Below, piece after piece: positions 57,853 through 64,000 of a stretch of DNA of 64,000 nt (positions within the stretch are counted from its first letter, which is position 1; each line of letters starts with the position of its first letter). The DNA is from Burkholderia metallica (GTDB lineage Bacteria > Pseudomonadota > Gammaproteobacteria > Burkholderiales > Burkholderiaceae): the NCBI RefSeq assembly GCF_902832845.1, contig NZ_CADFDB010000014.1, positions 101,015 through 165,014 of the forward strand. The letters run 5' to 3'. The notes beneath the pieces are model-generated. The model worked only from the letters and a program-made list of their open reading frames with translations. It ran no database searches and had not been told where the DNA came from. The translations under genes and the position numbers were made by a program.

Positions 57853-58467
57853 ATGGCTGAGCGGGGCCGACCGAGAAGCTTCGACAAGGAAGCGGCGCTG
57901 GATCGCGCGATGGAGGTATTCTGGCGTCTCGGCTACGAAGGCGCGTCGATGACGGACCTCACGAGCGCGATGGGCATCGCGTCACCGAGCCTGTATGCGG
58001 CGTTCGGCAGCAAGGAAGCGTTGTTCCGGCAGGCGCTCGAGCACTACCGCGCAACGGAGGGACGGGAGATCTGGGGCGGCGTCGAGCAGGCAGGCAGCGC
58101 GCACGACGCCGTGCGGAACTACCTGATGGATACCGCGCGCGTGTTCACGCGGCGCTCGAAGCCGGCCGGCTGCCTGATCGTGCTGTCGGCACTGCATCCG
58201 GCCGACCGTTCCGATACGGTTCGGCAAACGCTGATCGCGATGCGTGAGCGCACGGTGGAGAATCTGCGCGAGCGCCTCGAGCAAGGCGTGGCGACCGGCG
58301 AAATCGCCGCGCAAGCGGACCTCGACGCGATCGCGCGGTATTACGTCACGGTCCAGCAGGGCATGTCGATCCAGGCGCGCGACGGGGCCAGCCGTCGCGA
58401 TCTCGAGGCCGTCGCGCAAGCCGCGCTGGCCGCATGGCCCGCGCTCGTCGGCAAGGGCAGCGCATAG
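57853..58467 (+). CDS. TetR/AcrR-family regulator of the divergent SDR gene
   Basis: A 204-residue protein. Its N-terminal helix-turn-helix is GRPRSFDKEAALDRAMEVFWRLGYEGASMTDL (to ~residue 36), then SLYAAFGSKEALFRQAL. The C-terminal ligand domain is of the TetR_C_33/AcrR type (FTRRSKPAGCLIVLSALHP, with a Cys that could sense reactive compounds). It is divergent from the SDR gene with 115 bases between, and two operator-like sequences are there. This looks like a regulator of a detoxifying reductase. Confidence 0.9.
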   Translation: MAERGRPRSFDKEAALDRAMEVFWRLGYEGASMTDLTSAMGIASPSLYAAFGSKEALFRQALEHYRATEGREIWGGVEQAGSAHDAVRNYLMDTARVFTRRSKPAGCLIVLSALHPADRSDTVRQTLIAMRERTVENLRERLEQGVATGEIAAQADLDAIARYYVTVQQGMSIQARDGASRRDLEAVAQAALAAWPALVGKGSA

Positions 58468-58494
58468 CGGCAGCACACCGCCGCCGCGCGCCGC

Positions 58495-58524
58495 CGCTTC
58501 CGCTTCCGCTTCCGCTTCCGCTTC
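58495..58524. repeat. Hexanucleotide CGCTTC repeat, five copies
   Basis: Five perfect tandem copies of CGCTTC between the TetR stop and the ecotin stop, seven bases from the ecotin stop codon. Slippage would alter the spacer between converging genes rather than a coding frame. Confidence 0.9.
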
Positions 58525-58530
58525 CGCACG

Positions 58531-59031
58531 TTACTGCTTTACCGCGTGCTGCACGTCCTTCGACGCATGCCACACGCGATAGCGCACCTCGAAGCCGTCC
58601 GGCACATAGACGACGAGCGGCAGGCGGCTGTTGTAGCGCAGCAGCTGGCCATCGGCGCGCACCTGCACGAACCGTTGCTGCGGCGCCTGGCCCGGGCATG
58701 CCATCAGCGTCGATGCCGGCCCCTTCACGTCGGTGAGCTGGTAGTACGTATAGCCCCAGCCCTTCACGTCCTCCGCGGTCAGCTCGCCGCCGAACCACTG
58801 CTGGTTGCAGTCGGTCTGCAGCGTCTTGCCGATCATCAGCTCGACGCGCGCATCGCCTTCGTTCTCGAGCGCAGGCAGCGCGATCACGACGCGCTGCTGG
58901 CCGGCCGCTGCCTGCGGAAACATCTTGATCGACTCGGCCGGCACGGCGGGCGCCGACGCAGGCGCGGCCACGCAGGCGGCGGCAGTCGTCACGCAGAAAG
59001 CGGCCAGCACGGCCCGGATCGCGAATTTCAT
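58531..59031 (-). CDS. eco: Ecotin (serine protease inhibitor)
   Basis: A 166-residue protein from the ATG at 59031. The signal peptide ends near residue 22. The mature part aligns with E. coli ecotin: SIKMFPQAAAGQQRVVIALP, VELMIGKTLQTDCNQQWFGGEL, GWGYTYYQLTDV, STLMACPG, LLRYNSRLPLVVYVPD, VRYRVWHAS. The P1 residue is M110, identical to E. coli Met84, and C75 and C112 match the disulfide. Ecotin inhibits trypsin, chymotrypsin and elastase-like enzymes from the periplasm, and helps bacteria resist host proteases. It stands alone. Confidence 0.93.
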   Translation of the reverse strand: MKFAIRAVLAAFCVTTAAACVAAPASAPAVPAESIKMFPQAAAGQQRVVIALPALENEGDARVELMIGKTLQTDCNQQWFGGELTAEDVKGWGYTYYQLTDVKGPASTLMACPGQAPQQRFVQVRADGQLLRYNSRLPLVVYVPDGFEVRYRVWHASKDVQHAVKQ

Positions 59032-59174
59032 CGATGTACTCCCCAAAAACAAATGAGCCCCGGATGCTAACACTTTCGTCTCATGACCTTACTGCACTGT
59101 AATTTGACGACACAATTGCAAACAGCTGGCAATCCGCTTGCGCGGTACTTATAGGGGAATCAACGGAGAACATC

Positions 59175-59486
59175 ATGCTGAAGCTCATTGCTGTCGCCGG
59201 CGTCGCCACCCTGCTGACCGGCTGCGTCGTCGCCCCGGACGCCGGATACGGCTACGGGCAGCCGTACTATTCGTCGCCGGGCTACGCGTACAGCCCGTCG
59301 CCCGTGTACGGCACGGTCAATATCTGGGGCGGAGGCGGCGGACGCGACTGGGATCGCGGTCGGCGCGACCACCACTGGGACGGCGACCGCGGCAACCGCG
59401 GCAACGGCTGGGGTCGCGGCGGCGGACATCGCGGCGACTGGAACGGAGGCGACGGGGGCAGCGGAGGCGGCGGCCATCGCCACTGA
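59175..59486 (+). CDS. Glycine/aspartate-rich small lipoprotein
   Basis: A 103-residue protein with lipobox LLTGC (Cys17) and a Tyr/Pro-rich middle (YGYGQPYYSSPGYAYSPSP) followed by a Gly, Asp, Arg and His-rich tail. It is a typical Burkholderia surface lipoprotein with unstructured repeats. The function is unknown. It ends at a terminator shared with the next minus-strand gene. Confidence 0.72.
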   Translation: MLKLIAVAGVATLLTGCVVAPDAGYGYGQPYYSSPGYAYSPSPVYGTVNIWGGGGGRDWDRGRRDHHWDGDRGNRGNGWGRGGGHRGDWNGGDGGSGGGGHRH

Positions 59487-59570
59487 CGCACGCAATTGCA
59501 ACCGTTTGTATCCGCGCACGGCCCGCCGGTGGCGCACCCGGCATGCAGAAGTGCGGACCGCCGCGCACAA

Positions 59571-59606
59571 GACAAAGGCCCTCGCATGAAGCGAGGGCCT
59601 TTTGTC
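59571..59606. terminator. Terminator between two small cell-envelope genes
   Basis: AAGGCCCTCGC (59575-59585) pairs with GCGAGGGCCTT (59591-59601), with an ATGAA loop. The arms extend to GACA/TGTC, with one extra T bulged, and the T-run follows. Confidence 0.83.
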
Positions 59607-59670
59607 GTCCGGTGCGGCAACGCGAACGTCGGCGGGACGCCGACCGTTCACACGCCGTTCGCCCGCGCGC

Positions 59671-60033
59671 TTACCAGCCGGCCGGCTGCGCGTAGCCACC
59701 GGACACGGGCGCGCCGCACACGTACGCACGCTGGTAGCGGTCGTAGCAGTAGTTCGGGCCCGCGTCCTGGTACTGCGCCTGCTGGTAGGTCGGATACGCA
59801 GGCTGCTGATACGCGGGCGCCTGGTAATACGTCGGCGGCTGATAGGCCGGTGCCTGGTACGCGGGCGCCTGATACGCGACGGGCGGATTCATCGCGGACG
59901 TCACGATCGCGCCCAGCACCGCCCCGCCGATCAATGCGCCGATGACGGCACCGCCGTCGCGGCCATGCGCGGACGCGGGGCCCGCCACGGCAAGCGAACC
60001 GGCGAGGACACACACTGCGGCAATTTTTTTCAT
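59671..60033 (-). CDS. Gln/Tyr/Pro-repeat glycine-zipper exported protein
   Basis: A 120-residue protein from the ATG at 60033 with GGAG seven bases upstream. The signal peptide ends ASA-HG (about residue 23). A glycine-zipper helix follows (VIGALIGGAVLGAIV), then Tyr/Gln/Pro/Ala repeats (YQAPAYQ) and two Cys (NYCYDRYQRAYVCGAP). It is probably an outer-membrane-associated or surface protein. No function is known. Confidence 0.72.
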   Translation of the reverse strand: MKKIAAVCVLAGSLAVAGPASAHGRDGGAVIGALIGGAVLGAIVTSAMNPPVAYQAPAYQAPAYQPPTYYQAPAYQQPAYPTYQQAQYQDAGPNYCYDRYQRAYVCGAPVSGGYAQPAGW

Positions 60034-60189
60034 GATGCACTCCCACGCGTAGTGGTACTGGATGCGATGCATTGTGGCGGCATGCGGCCGTAATAGATGC
60101 AGCAAGTGGTAACGCGCGATTACCGCCATCACGCCCAACGAAACGCGGCGCCGCCATGCTACGATTTTCGGCACATAGGAGACGCCGTC

Positions 60190-60570
60190 ATGCAGCCCGA
60201 AACCGCCCGCCGTTTCGATACCGAATTCGCGCCGCGCATCGCGCAGGCGATCGCCGCCTTCTTCGCCGATCACGTACTGACCGACGTCGTCCCGTACGGC
60301 GGCCACGGACATCCGACGCGCGTGCAGATCCGCAGCGCGCCGCACGAGCACGTCAGCGGCTTCGCGCATCCGCTGAACCTCGAACTGACCTGGGATACCG
60401 ACGAAATCGAGCGGCTGATGGAGCCGGACGGCCCGCAGCGCTTCGAGCACTACCTGGCCGCGCTGCCGAAAAAACTCGGCGCATGGCAAAGCGCCCGCGA
60501 CATCGATCTCCTGTCGCGCACGCAGGCCGATCCGCTCGTGCGGCTCGGCGGCCTCGACTTCGAAGGCTGA
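60190..60570 (+). CDS. DUF5594-like protein
   Basis: A 126-residue soluble protein from the ATG at 60190. The visible pattern is EFAPRIAQAIAAFFADHV, then YGGHGHPTRVQIRSAPHEHV and HPLNLELTWDTDEIERLM. It is a Burkholderia-restricted uncharacterised family; the DUF number is from memory. It stands alone between the repeat protein and the MFS transporter. Confidence 0.7.
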   Translation: MQPETARRFDTEFAPRIAQAIAAFFADHVLTDVVPYGGHGHPTRVQIRSAPHEHVSGFAHPLNLELTWDTDEIERLMEPDGPQRFEHYLAALPKKLGAWQSARDIDLLSRTQADPLVRLGGLDFEG

Positions 60571-60729
60571 GTGCCGGCGTCGCGCAATGCGGCCCGGTGA
60601 TACACTCGACCGGCCCCGCTCCGGTGCAGTCGCGCCGGCCGGACCGCTGATCGCCGCCTCCACCCTTTCGCATGGTTGCGCATGCAACCGGCAACCGGGC
60701 GCGCGGACAACCCTGCATCTGCTCCCGCC

Positions 60730-62097
60730 ATGAACGCCGATACCGGCCTGCCGCTTCCGCAACGCTACTGGGCGATCGTCTGTGTCGCACTGGGCATCAC
60801 GCTCGCCGTGCTCGACGGCGCGATCGCGAACGTCGCGCTGCCGACCATTGCGCGCGACCTGCACGCGTCCGACGCCGCGTCGATCTGGATCGTCAACGCT
60901 TACCAGCTCGCGGTCACGATCACGCTGCTGCCGCTCGCGTCGCTCGGCGAGCGCATCGGCTATCGCCGCATCTACATCGCCGGCCTCGCGCTGTTCACCG
61001 CGGCGTCGCTCGGCTGCGCGCTCGCGGGCTCGCTGCCGATGCTCGCCGTGATGCGCGTGATCCAGGGGTTCGGTGCGGCCGGCATCATGAGCGTCAACGC
61101 GGCGCTCGTGCGGATGATCTACCCGTCGTCGATGCTCGGGCGCGGGCTGTCGATCAACGCGATGGTGGTGGCGCTGTCGTCGGCGATCGGGCCGACGGTC
61201 GCATCCGCGATCCTGTCGGTTGCGTCGTGGCCGTGGCTGTTCGCGGTCAACGTGCCGATCGGCATCGCCGCGGTGCTCGGCAGCGTGCGCGCGCTGCCGT
61301 CCAACCCGCTGCACGATGCGCCGTACGATTTCCCGAGCGCGCTGATGAACGCGTGCGTGTTCGGGCTGCTGATCACGGCCGTCGACGGGCTCGGCCACGG
61401 CGAAGGCCACGCGTACGTCGCGGCCGAGCTGGCCGTCGCGTTCGTCGTCGGCTACTTCTTCGTGAAGCGCCAGTTGTCGCAGCCGGCGCCGCTCCTGCCC
61501 GTCGACCTGATGCGCATCCCGATGTTCGCGCTGTCGATCTATACGTCGATGGCGTCGTTCACGTCGCAGATGCTCGCGTTCGTCGCGCTGCCGTTCTGGC
61601 TGCAGCACTCGCTCGGCTTCTCGCAGGTCGAGACGGGCCTCTACATGACGCCGTGGCCGCTCGTGATCGTGTTCGCGGCGCCGCTCGCGGGCGTGCTGTC
61701 GGATCGCTATTCGGCCGGCATCCTCGGCGGAATCGGGCTTGCGCTGTTCGCGGCCGGGCTGCTGTCGCTCGCGACGATCGGCGCGCACCCGGGCACCGTC
61801 GACATCGTGTGGCGGATGGCGCTGTGCGGCGCGGGCTTCGGGCTGTTCCAGTCGCCGAACAACCGCGCGATGCTGTCGTCGGCGCCGCGCGAACGCAGCG
61901 GCGGCGCGGGCGGGATGCTGAGCACCGCGCGGCTCACCGGGCAGACGCTCGGCGCCGCACTCGTCGCATTGATCTTCGGGCTCGCGCCCGATCGCGGGCC
62001 GACGATTGCGCTCTATGTCGCCGCGGTATTCGCGGCGGTGGCCGCGGCCGTCAGCATGCTGCGCATCGCTTCGCCGCGGCCGGACGCGGCAACCTGA
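60730..62097 (+). CDS. DHA2-type MFS multidrug exporter
   Basis: A 455-residue membrane protein counted from the ATG at 60730; upstream in-frame ATG at 60682 is possible. It has twelve to fourteen helices. The first part has ALGITLAVLDGAIANVALPTIARDL, typical of the QacA/EmrB group, with an acidic residue in helix 1, and GERIGYRRIYI in the loop. The mid part has RVIQGFGAAGIMSVNAALVR. It probably pumps drugs out using protons. It stands alone. Confidence 0.87.
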   Translation: MNADTGLPLPQRYWAIVCVALGITLAVLDGAIANVALPTIARDLHASDAASIWIVNAYQLAVTITLLPLASLGERIGYRRIYIAGLALFTAASLGCALAGSLPMLAVMRVIQGFGAAGIMSVNAALVRMIYPSSMLGRGLSINAMVVALSSAIGPTVASAILSVASWPWLFAVNVPIGIAAVLGSVRALPSNPLHDAPYDFPSALMNACVFGLLITAVDGLGHGEGHAYVAAELAVAFVVGYFFVKRQLSQPAPLLPVDLMRIPMFALSIYTSMASFTSQMLAFVALPFWLQHSLGFSQVETGLYMTPWPLVIVFAAPLAGVLSDRYSAGILGGIGLALFAAGLLSLATIGAHPGTVDIVWRMALCGAGFGLFQSPNNRAMLSSAPRERSGGAGGMLSTARLTGQTLGAALVALIFGLAPDRGPTIALYVAAVFAAVAAAVSMLRIASPRPDAAT

Positions 62098-62137
62098 CGG
62101 CGCCGCGCGTCGCGCGCCGCTGGCGGACGCCCGCGCG

Positions 62138-62719
62138 TCATTCGGCGTCGAGCGCGTCCGTCACGAAACGCACGCGCGCCTGCACGCTGTCGCGGGGCAG
62201 TTCGACCAGCCGGTAGCCATAGGTCGTGTAGCCCTCGACCATCGCGTCGTAGGTACGCAGGGCTTCGGCGAAATCCTGCCTGCGCTCGGTGTCCTGCGTA
62301 TAGATGTCGGGCCACGGCGGCGCGATGAACACGCGCGGGTGATAGCGGAAACGGCGGGCCGCGGCTTGCGCATGCGCGGGCACCGGCAGCCCCGTCAGCC
62401 GCAGGTAGCCGATCACGTCCGGCACGCCGCGATCGAAGAACACCGGCCCGCCCGCATGCCGCGCGAGCTCGTACGAGCGCATCTCCCAGCTCAGCATCAG
62501 CTCGGCGAACGCGGCCGGGTCGCGCCACGGCAGCGCCCGCCCGTCGATCGCCATCTGGTCGCGGATCACGCCGCGCCCGGCCTCCTGCGAGCGCGCGAAG
62601 CCGGCCTGCTCGAGCGCATCGAGCAACGTGCTCTTGCCCGAGCCAGGGCCGCCGGTCACGACGAAGAAGCGGCGCGCGGCATCGTCGTCCGTGCCGGGCG
62701 CCTGCCCGAATTCACGCAT
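62138..62719 (-). CDS. Small P-loop ATPase/kinase-like protein
   Basis: A 193-residue protein from the ATG at 62719. Walker A is GGPGSGKST at 23-31, then GRGVIRDQM, FFDRGVPDVIGYLR and, at the end, YGYRLVELPRDSVQARVRFV. This is the AAA_28 family of predicted nucleoside or small-molecule kinases. It overlaps the 3' end of otsA by 8 bases, so they are probably co-translated. Confidence 0.8.
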   Translation of the reverse strand: MREFGQAPGTDDDAARRFFVVTGGPGSGKSTLLDALEQAGFARSQEAGRGVIRDQMAIDGRALPWRDPAAFAELMLSWEMRSYELARHAGGPVFFDRGVPDVIGYLRLTGLPVPAHAQAAARRFRYHPRVFIAPPWPDIYTQDTERRQDFAEALRTYDAMVEGYTTYGYRLVELPRDSVQARVRFVTDALDAE

Positions 62720-64000
62720 GCGCAATCCGCCGGCCGGCGCGCCGCGTGACCGACGCGGCCGCCGCGACACTGCGCAGGTCGGCGACGAACGTATCGCGCC
62801 AGACCGACAGGTCGTTTTCGCGCAGCCGCGCGAGGTTCTCCTCGTGGCGCGCCTGCCGCTCCGCGAGCGGCATCGACAGCGCGCGCTCGAGCGCGTCGGC
62901 CATCTGCGACAGGTCGTACGGATTGACGAGGAGCGCGCCGGTCAGCTCGGCCGCCGCGCCCGCGAACTCCGACAGCACGAGCACGCCCGGATCGGCCGGG
63001 TCCTGCGACGCGACGTACTCCTTCGCGACGAGGTTCATTCCGTCGCGCAACGGCGTCACGTAGCCGACCTGCGACATCCGGAAGAACGCCATCAGCAGGT
63101 TGCGCTCGTACTTGCGGTTCAGGTACTGGATCGGCGTCCAGTCGAGCTGCGAGAAGCGGCCGTTGATGCGGCCGGCCTCGCCTTCGAGCGTTTCGCGAAT
63201 GTCCTGATAGGTCTTCACGTCGGAACGCGTCGGCGGCGCGATCTGCAGCAGCGACACACGTCCCTGCCAGCCCGGCGCGTTCGCGAGCATCCGCTCGAAC
63301 GACTGGAAGCGCTCGACGAGCCCCTTCGAATAGTCGAGGCGGTCGACACTCATCACCAGCTTGCGGCCGTCGAGTGCCTCTCGCAGCATCTTCACCGGCT
63401 TGCGTGTGCCGTACTGGACGGCCGCCTGCGCGATCGCATCGGGATGCACGCCGATCGGATAGGCGGCGACCTTCACGACGCGACCGTGCGCGTGCAGCAT
63501 CCCGTCGTCGCTCGCCGCACCGATCCCGCGCCGCTCGATGTAGTCGGTGAACGCCTGCTTGTCGGCCTCGGTCTGGAAACCCGCGACGTCGTACGCGCAC
63601 ATGAACTTCACGAGTTCCTCGTGCGGCGGCACGAGGCGCAGCATGTCGGGCGACGGAAACGGAATGTGCAGGAAGAAGCCGATCGGGTTCGTCACGCCGA
63701 GCTCGCGCAGGTAATGCGCGAACGGCAACAGGTGGTAGTCGTGCACCCAGATCAGGTCGTCGGGGCGCAGCAATGCGGCGAGCTGCTTCGCGAGCATCGC
63801 GTTCACGCGCAGGTAACCCGCGTACTCCTGGCGATCGAAGCGCGCGAGATCGCCGCGGTAATGGAACACCGGCCACAGCGTCGCGTTCGAGAAGCCGCGA
63901 TAGTGGGGATCTACGCCGGAACCCCAGAAAATTCCGTCGTTCCACATTGTGAACATTAATCGGCTTATTCCAGCCGAAGAATGTTGGAGCGACGTCCGGT
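62712..64000 (-). CDS. otsA: Trehalose-6-phosphate synthase, 5' part lost or altered
   Basis: From about 63905 the frame is a clear OtsA: YRGFSNATLWPVFHYR, DDLIWVHDYHLLPFA, GFFLHIPFPSPDMLR, MSVDRLDYSKGL, and TPLRDGMNLVAKEY, then the C-terminus. It makes trehalose-6-phosphate from UDP-glucose and glucose-6-phosphate. The normal N-terminus (about 125 residues with the SNR...GGLA loop) is missing. The frame stays open to the right edge, but residues such as MFTMWNDGIFWGSGVDP before YRGFSN match nothing in OtsA. An ATG at 63956 could start a shortened protein. The frame may be broken by an insertion. Confidence 0.85.
   Translation of the reverse strand, partial: RTSLQHSSAGISRLMFTMWNDGIFWGSGVDPHYRGFSNATLWPVFHYRGDLARFDRQEYAGYLRVNAMLAKQLAALLRPDDLIWVHDYHLLPFAHYLRELGVTNPIGFFLHIPFPSPDMLRLVPPHEELVKFMCAYDVAGFQTEADKQAFTDYIERRGIGAASDDGMLHAHGRVVKVAAYPIGVHPDAIAQAAVQYGTRKPVKMLREALDGRKLVMSVDRLDYSKGLVERFQSFERMLANAPGWQGRVSLLQIAPPTRSDVKTYQDIRETLEGEAGRINGRFSQLDWTPIQYLNRKYERNLLMAFFRMSQVGYVTPLRDGMNLVAKEYVASQDPADPGVLVLSEFAGAAAELTGALLVNPYDLSQMADALERALSMPLAERQARHEENLARLRENDLSVWRDTFVADLRSVAAAASVTRRAGRRIAHA
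63906..64000. other. Sequence of different character replacing the start of otsA
   Basis: OtsA homology ends abruptly at ~63905. The next 95 bases are visibly less GC-rich than the gene and do not encode the expected N-terminal portion. It may be the end of an inserted element or a rearrangement. It runs off the window, so its identity cannot be decided. Confidence 0.55.

Noticed and set aside
63906-64000. Assignment of the sequence beyond otsA to a particular transposon family
   Set aside because: Some bases recall terminal repeats of Tn3-type elements, but 95 bases without a transposase are not enough.

Overview
The window reads as chromosomal DNA of a Burkholderia-type betaproteobacterium. 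Protein-coding DNA is GC-rich throughout with strong G/C third positions. The gene content fits the genus: an RhlE helicase, an intracellular PHB depolymerase, a stand-alone RsxB next to nth, an MctP-type carboxylate symporter with a DUF3311 partner, DUF1841 and DUF5594 proteins, and parE-parC. The species cannot be fixed from sequence alone. Most of the window is ordinary chromosomal backbone; one short stretch between two tRNA genes (54092-56326) is accessory.

Layout. 1-6117: tRNA modification (trhO, gluQ), DEAD-box helicase rhlE, a purT / small lipoprotein / lysozyme-inhibitor run on the minus strand, and a META-domain lipoprotein. 6295-16678: a very long FtsK, a periplasmic beta-propeller lactonase, a GH15 glucoamylase/trehalase-like enzyme, a PHB depolymerase with a histone-H1-like tail, and a TetR regulator. 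16931-26494: rsxB-nth (translationally coupled), a DMT exporter, DUF1841, two c-type cytochromes, a MoxR ATPase with its vWA partner, a BenE-type permease, transaldolase and a VOC protein. 26555-33714: mctP with its small partner, a spermidine-synthase-like protein, a HigB/HigA-type toxin-antitoxin pair, and an htpG-ubiC-DNA glycosylase operon behind a good sigma-32 promoter. 33869-39958: a MocR regulator, a VOC protein, a DMT exporter, a PLP aminotransferase, RidA and a PhzF-family protein. 40178-45935: a GGDEF-EAL protein, a chromate-type transporter, a PACE efflux protein divergent from a LysR regulator, and a CopD-like membrane protein.

46186-53851: topoisomerase IV (parE-parC), an Uup-type ABC-F ATPase, a DUF4399 protein and rubredoxin. 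54017-56403: tRNA-Arg(CCT), then a 2.2-kb accessory stretch with a decayed tyrosine-integrase N-terminus and three small unrecognised genes, then initiator tRNA-fMet. 56619-64000: a small exported protein, an SDR/TetR divergent pair, ecotin, two small cell-envelope proteins, DUF5594, an MFS exporter, a small ATPase, and an otsA gene whose homology stops about 95 bases before the window ends.

No CRISPR array, rRNA or intact insertion sequence was seen. The most useful leads are regulatory and architectural. They are operator-like palindromes or repeats at the chrA, PACE/LysR, SDR/TetR, MocR and HigBA loci, a cluster of DnaA-box-like sites upstream of parE, the basic tail on PhaZ, the ~900-residue FtsK linker, the tRNA-bounded accessory stretch, and the abrupt end of otsA homology.
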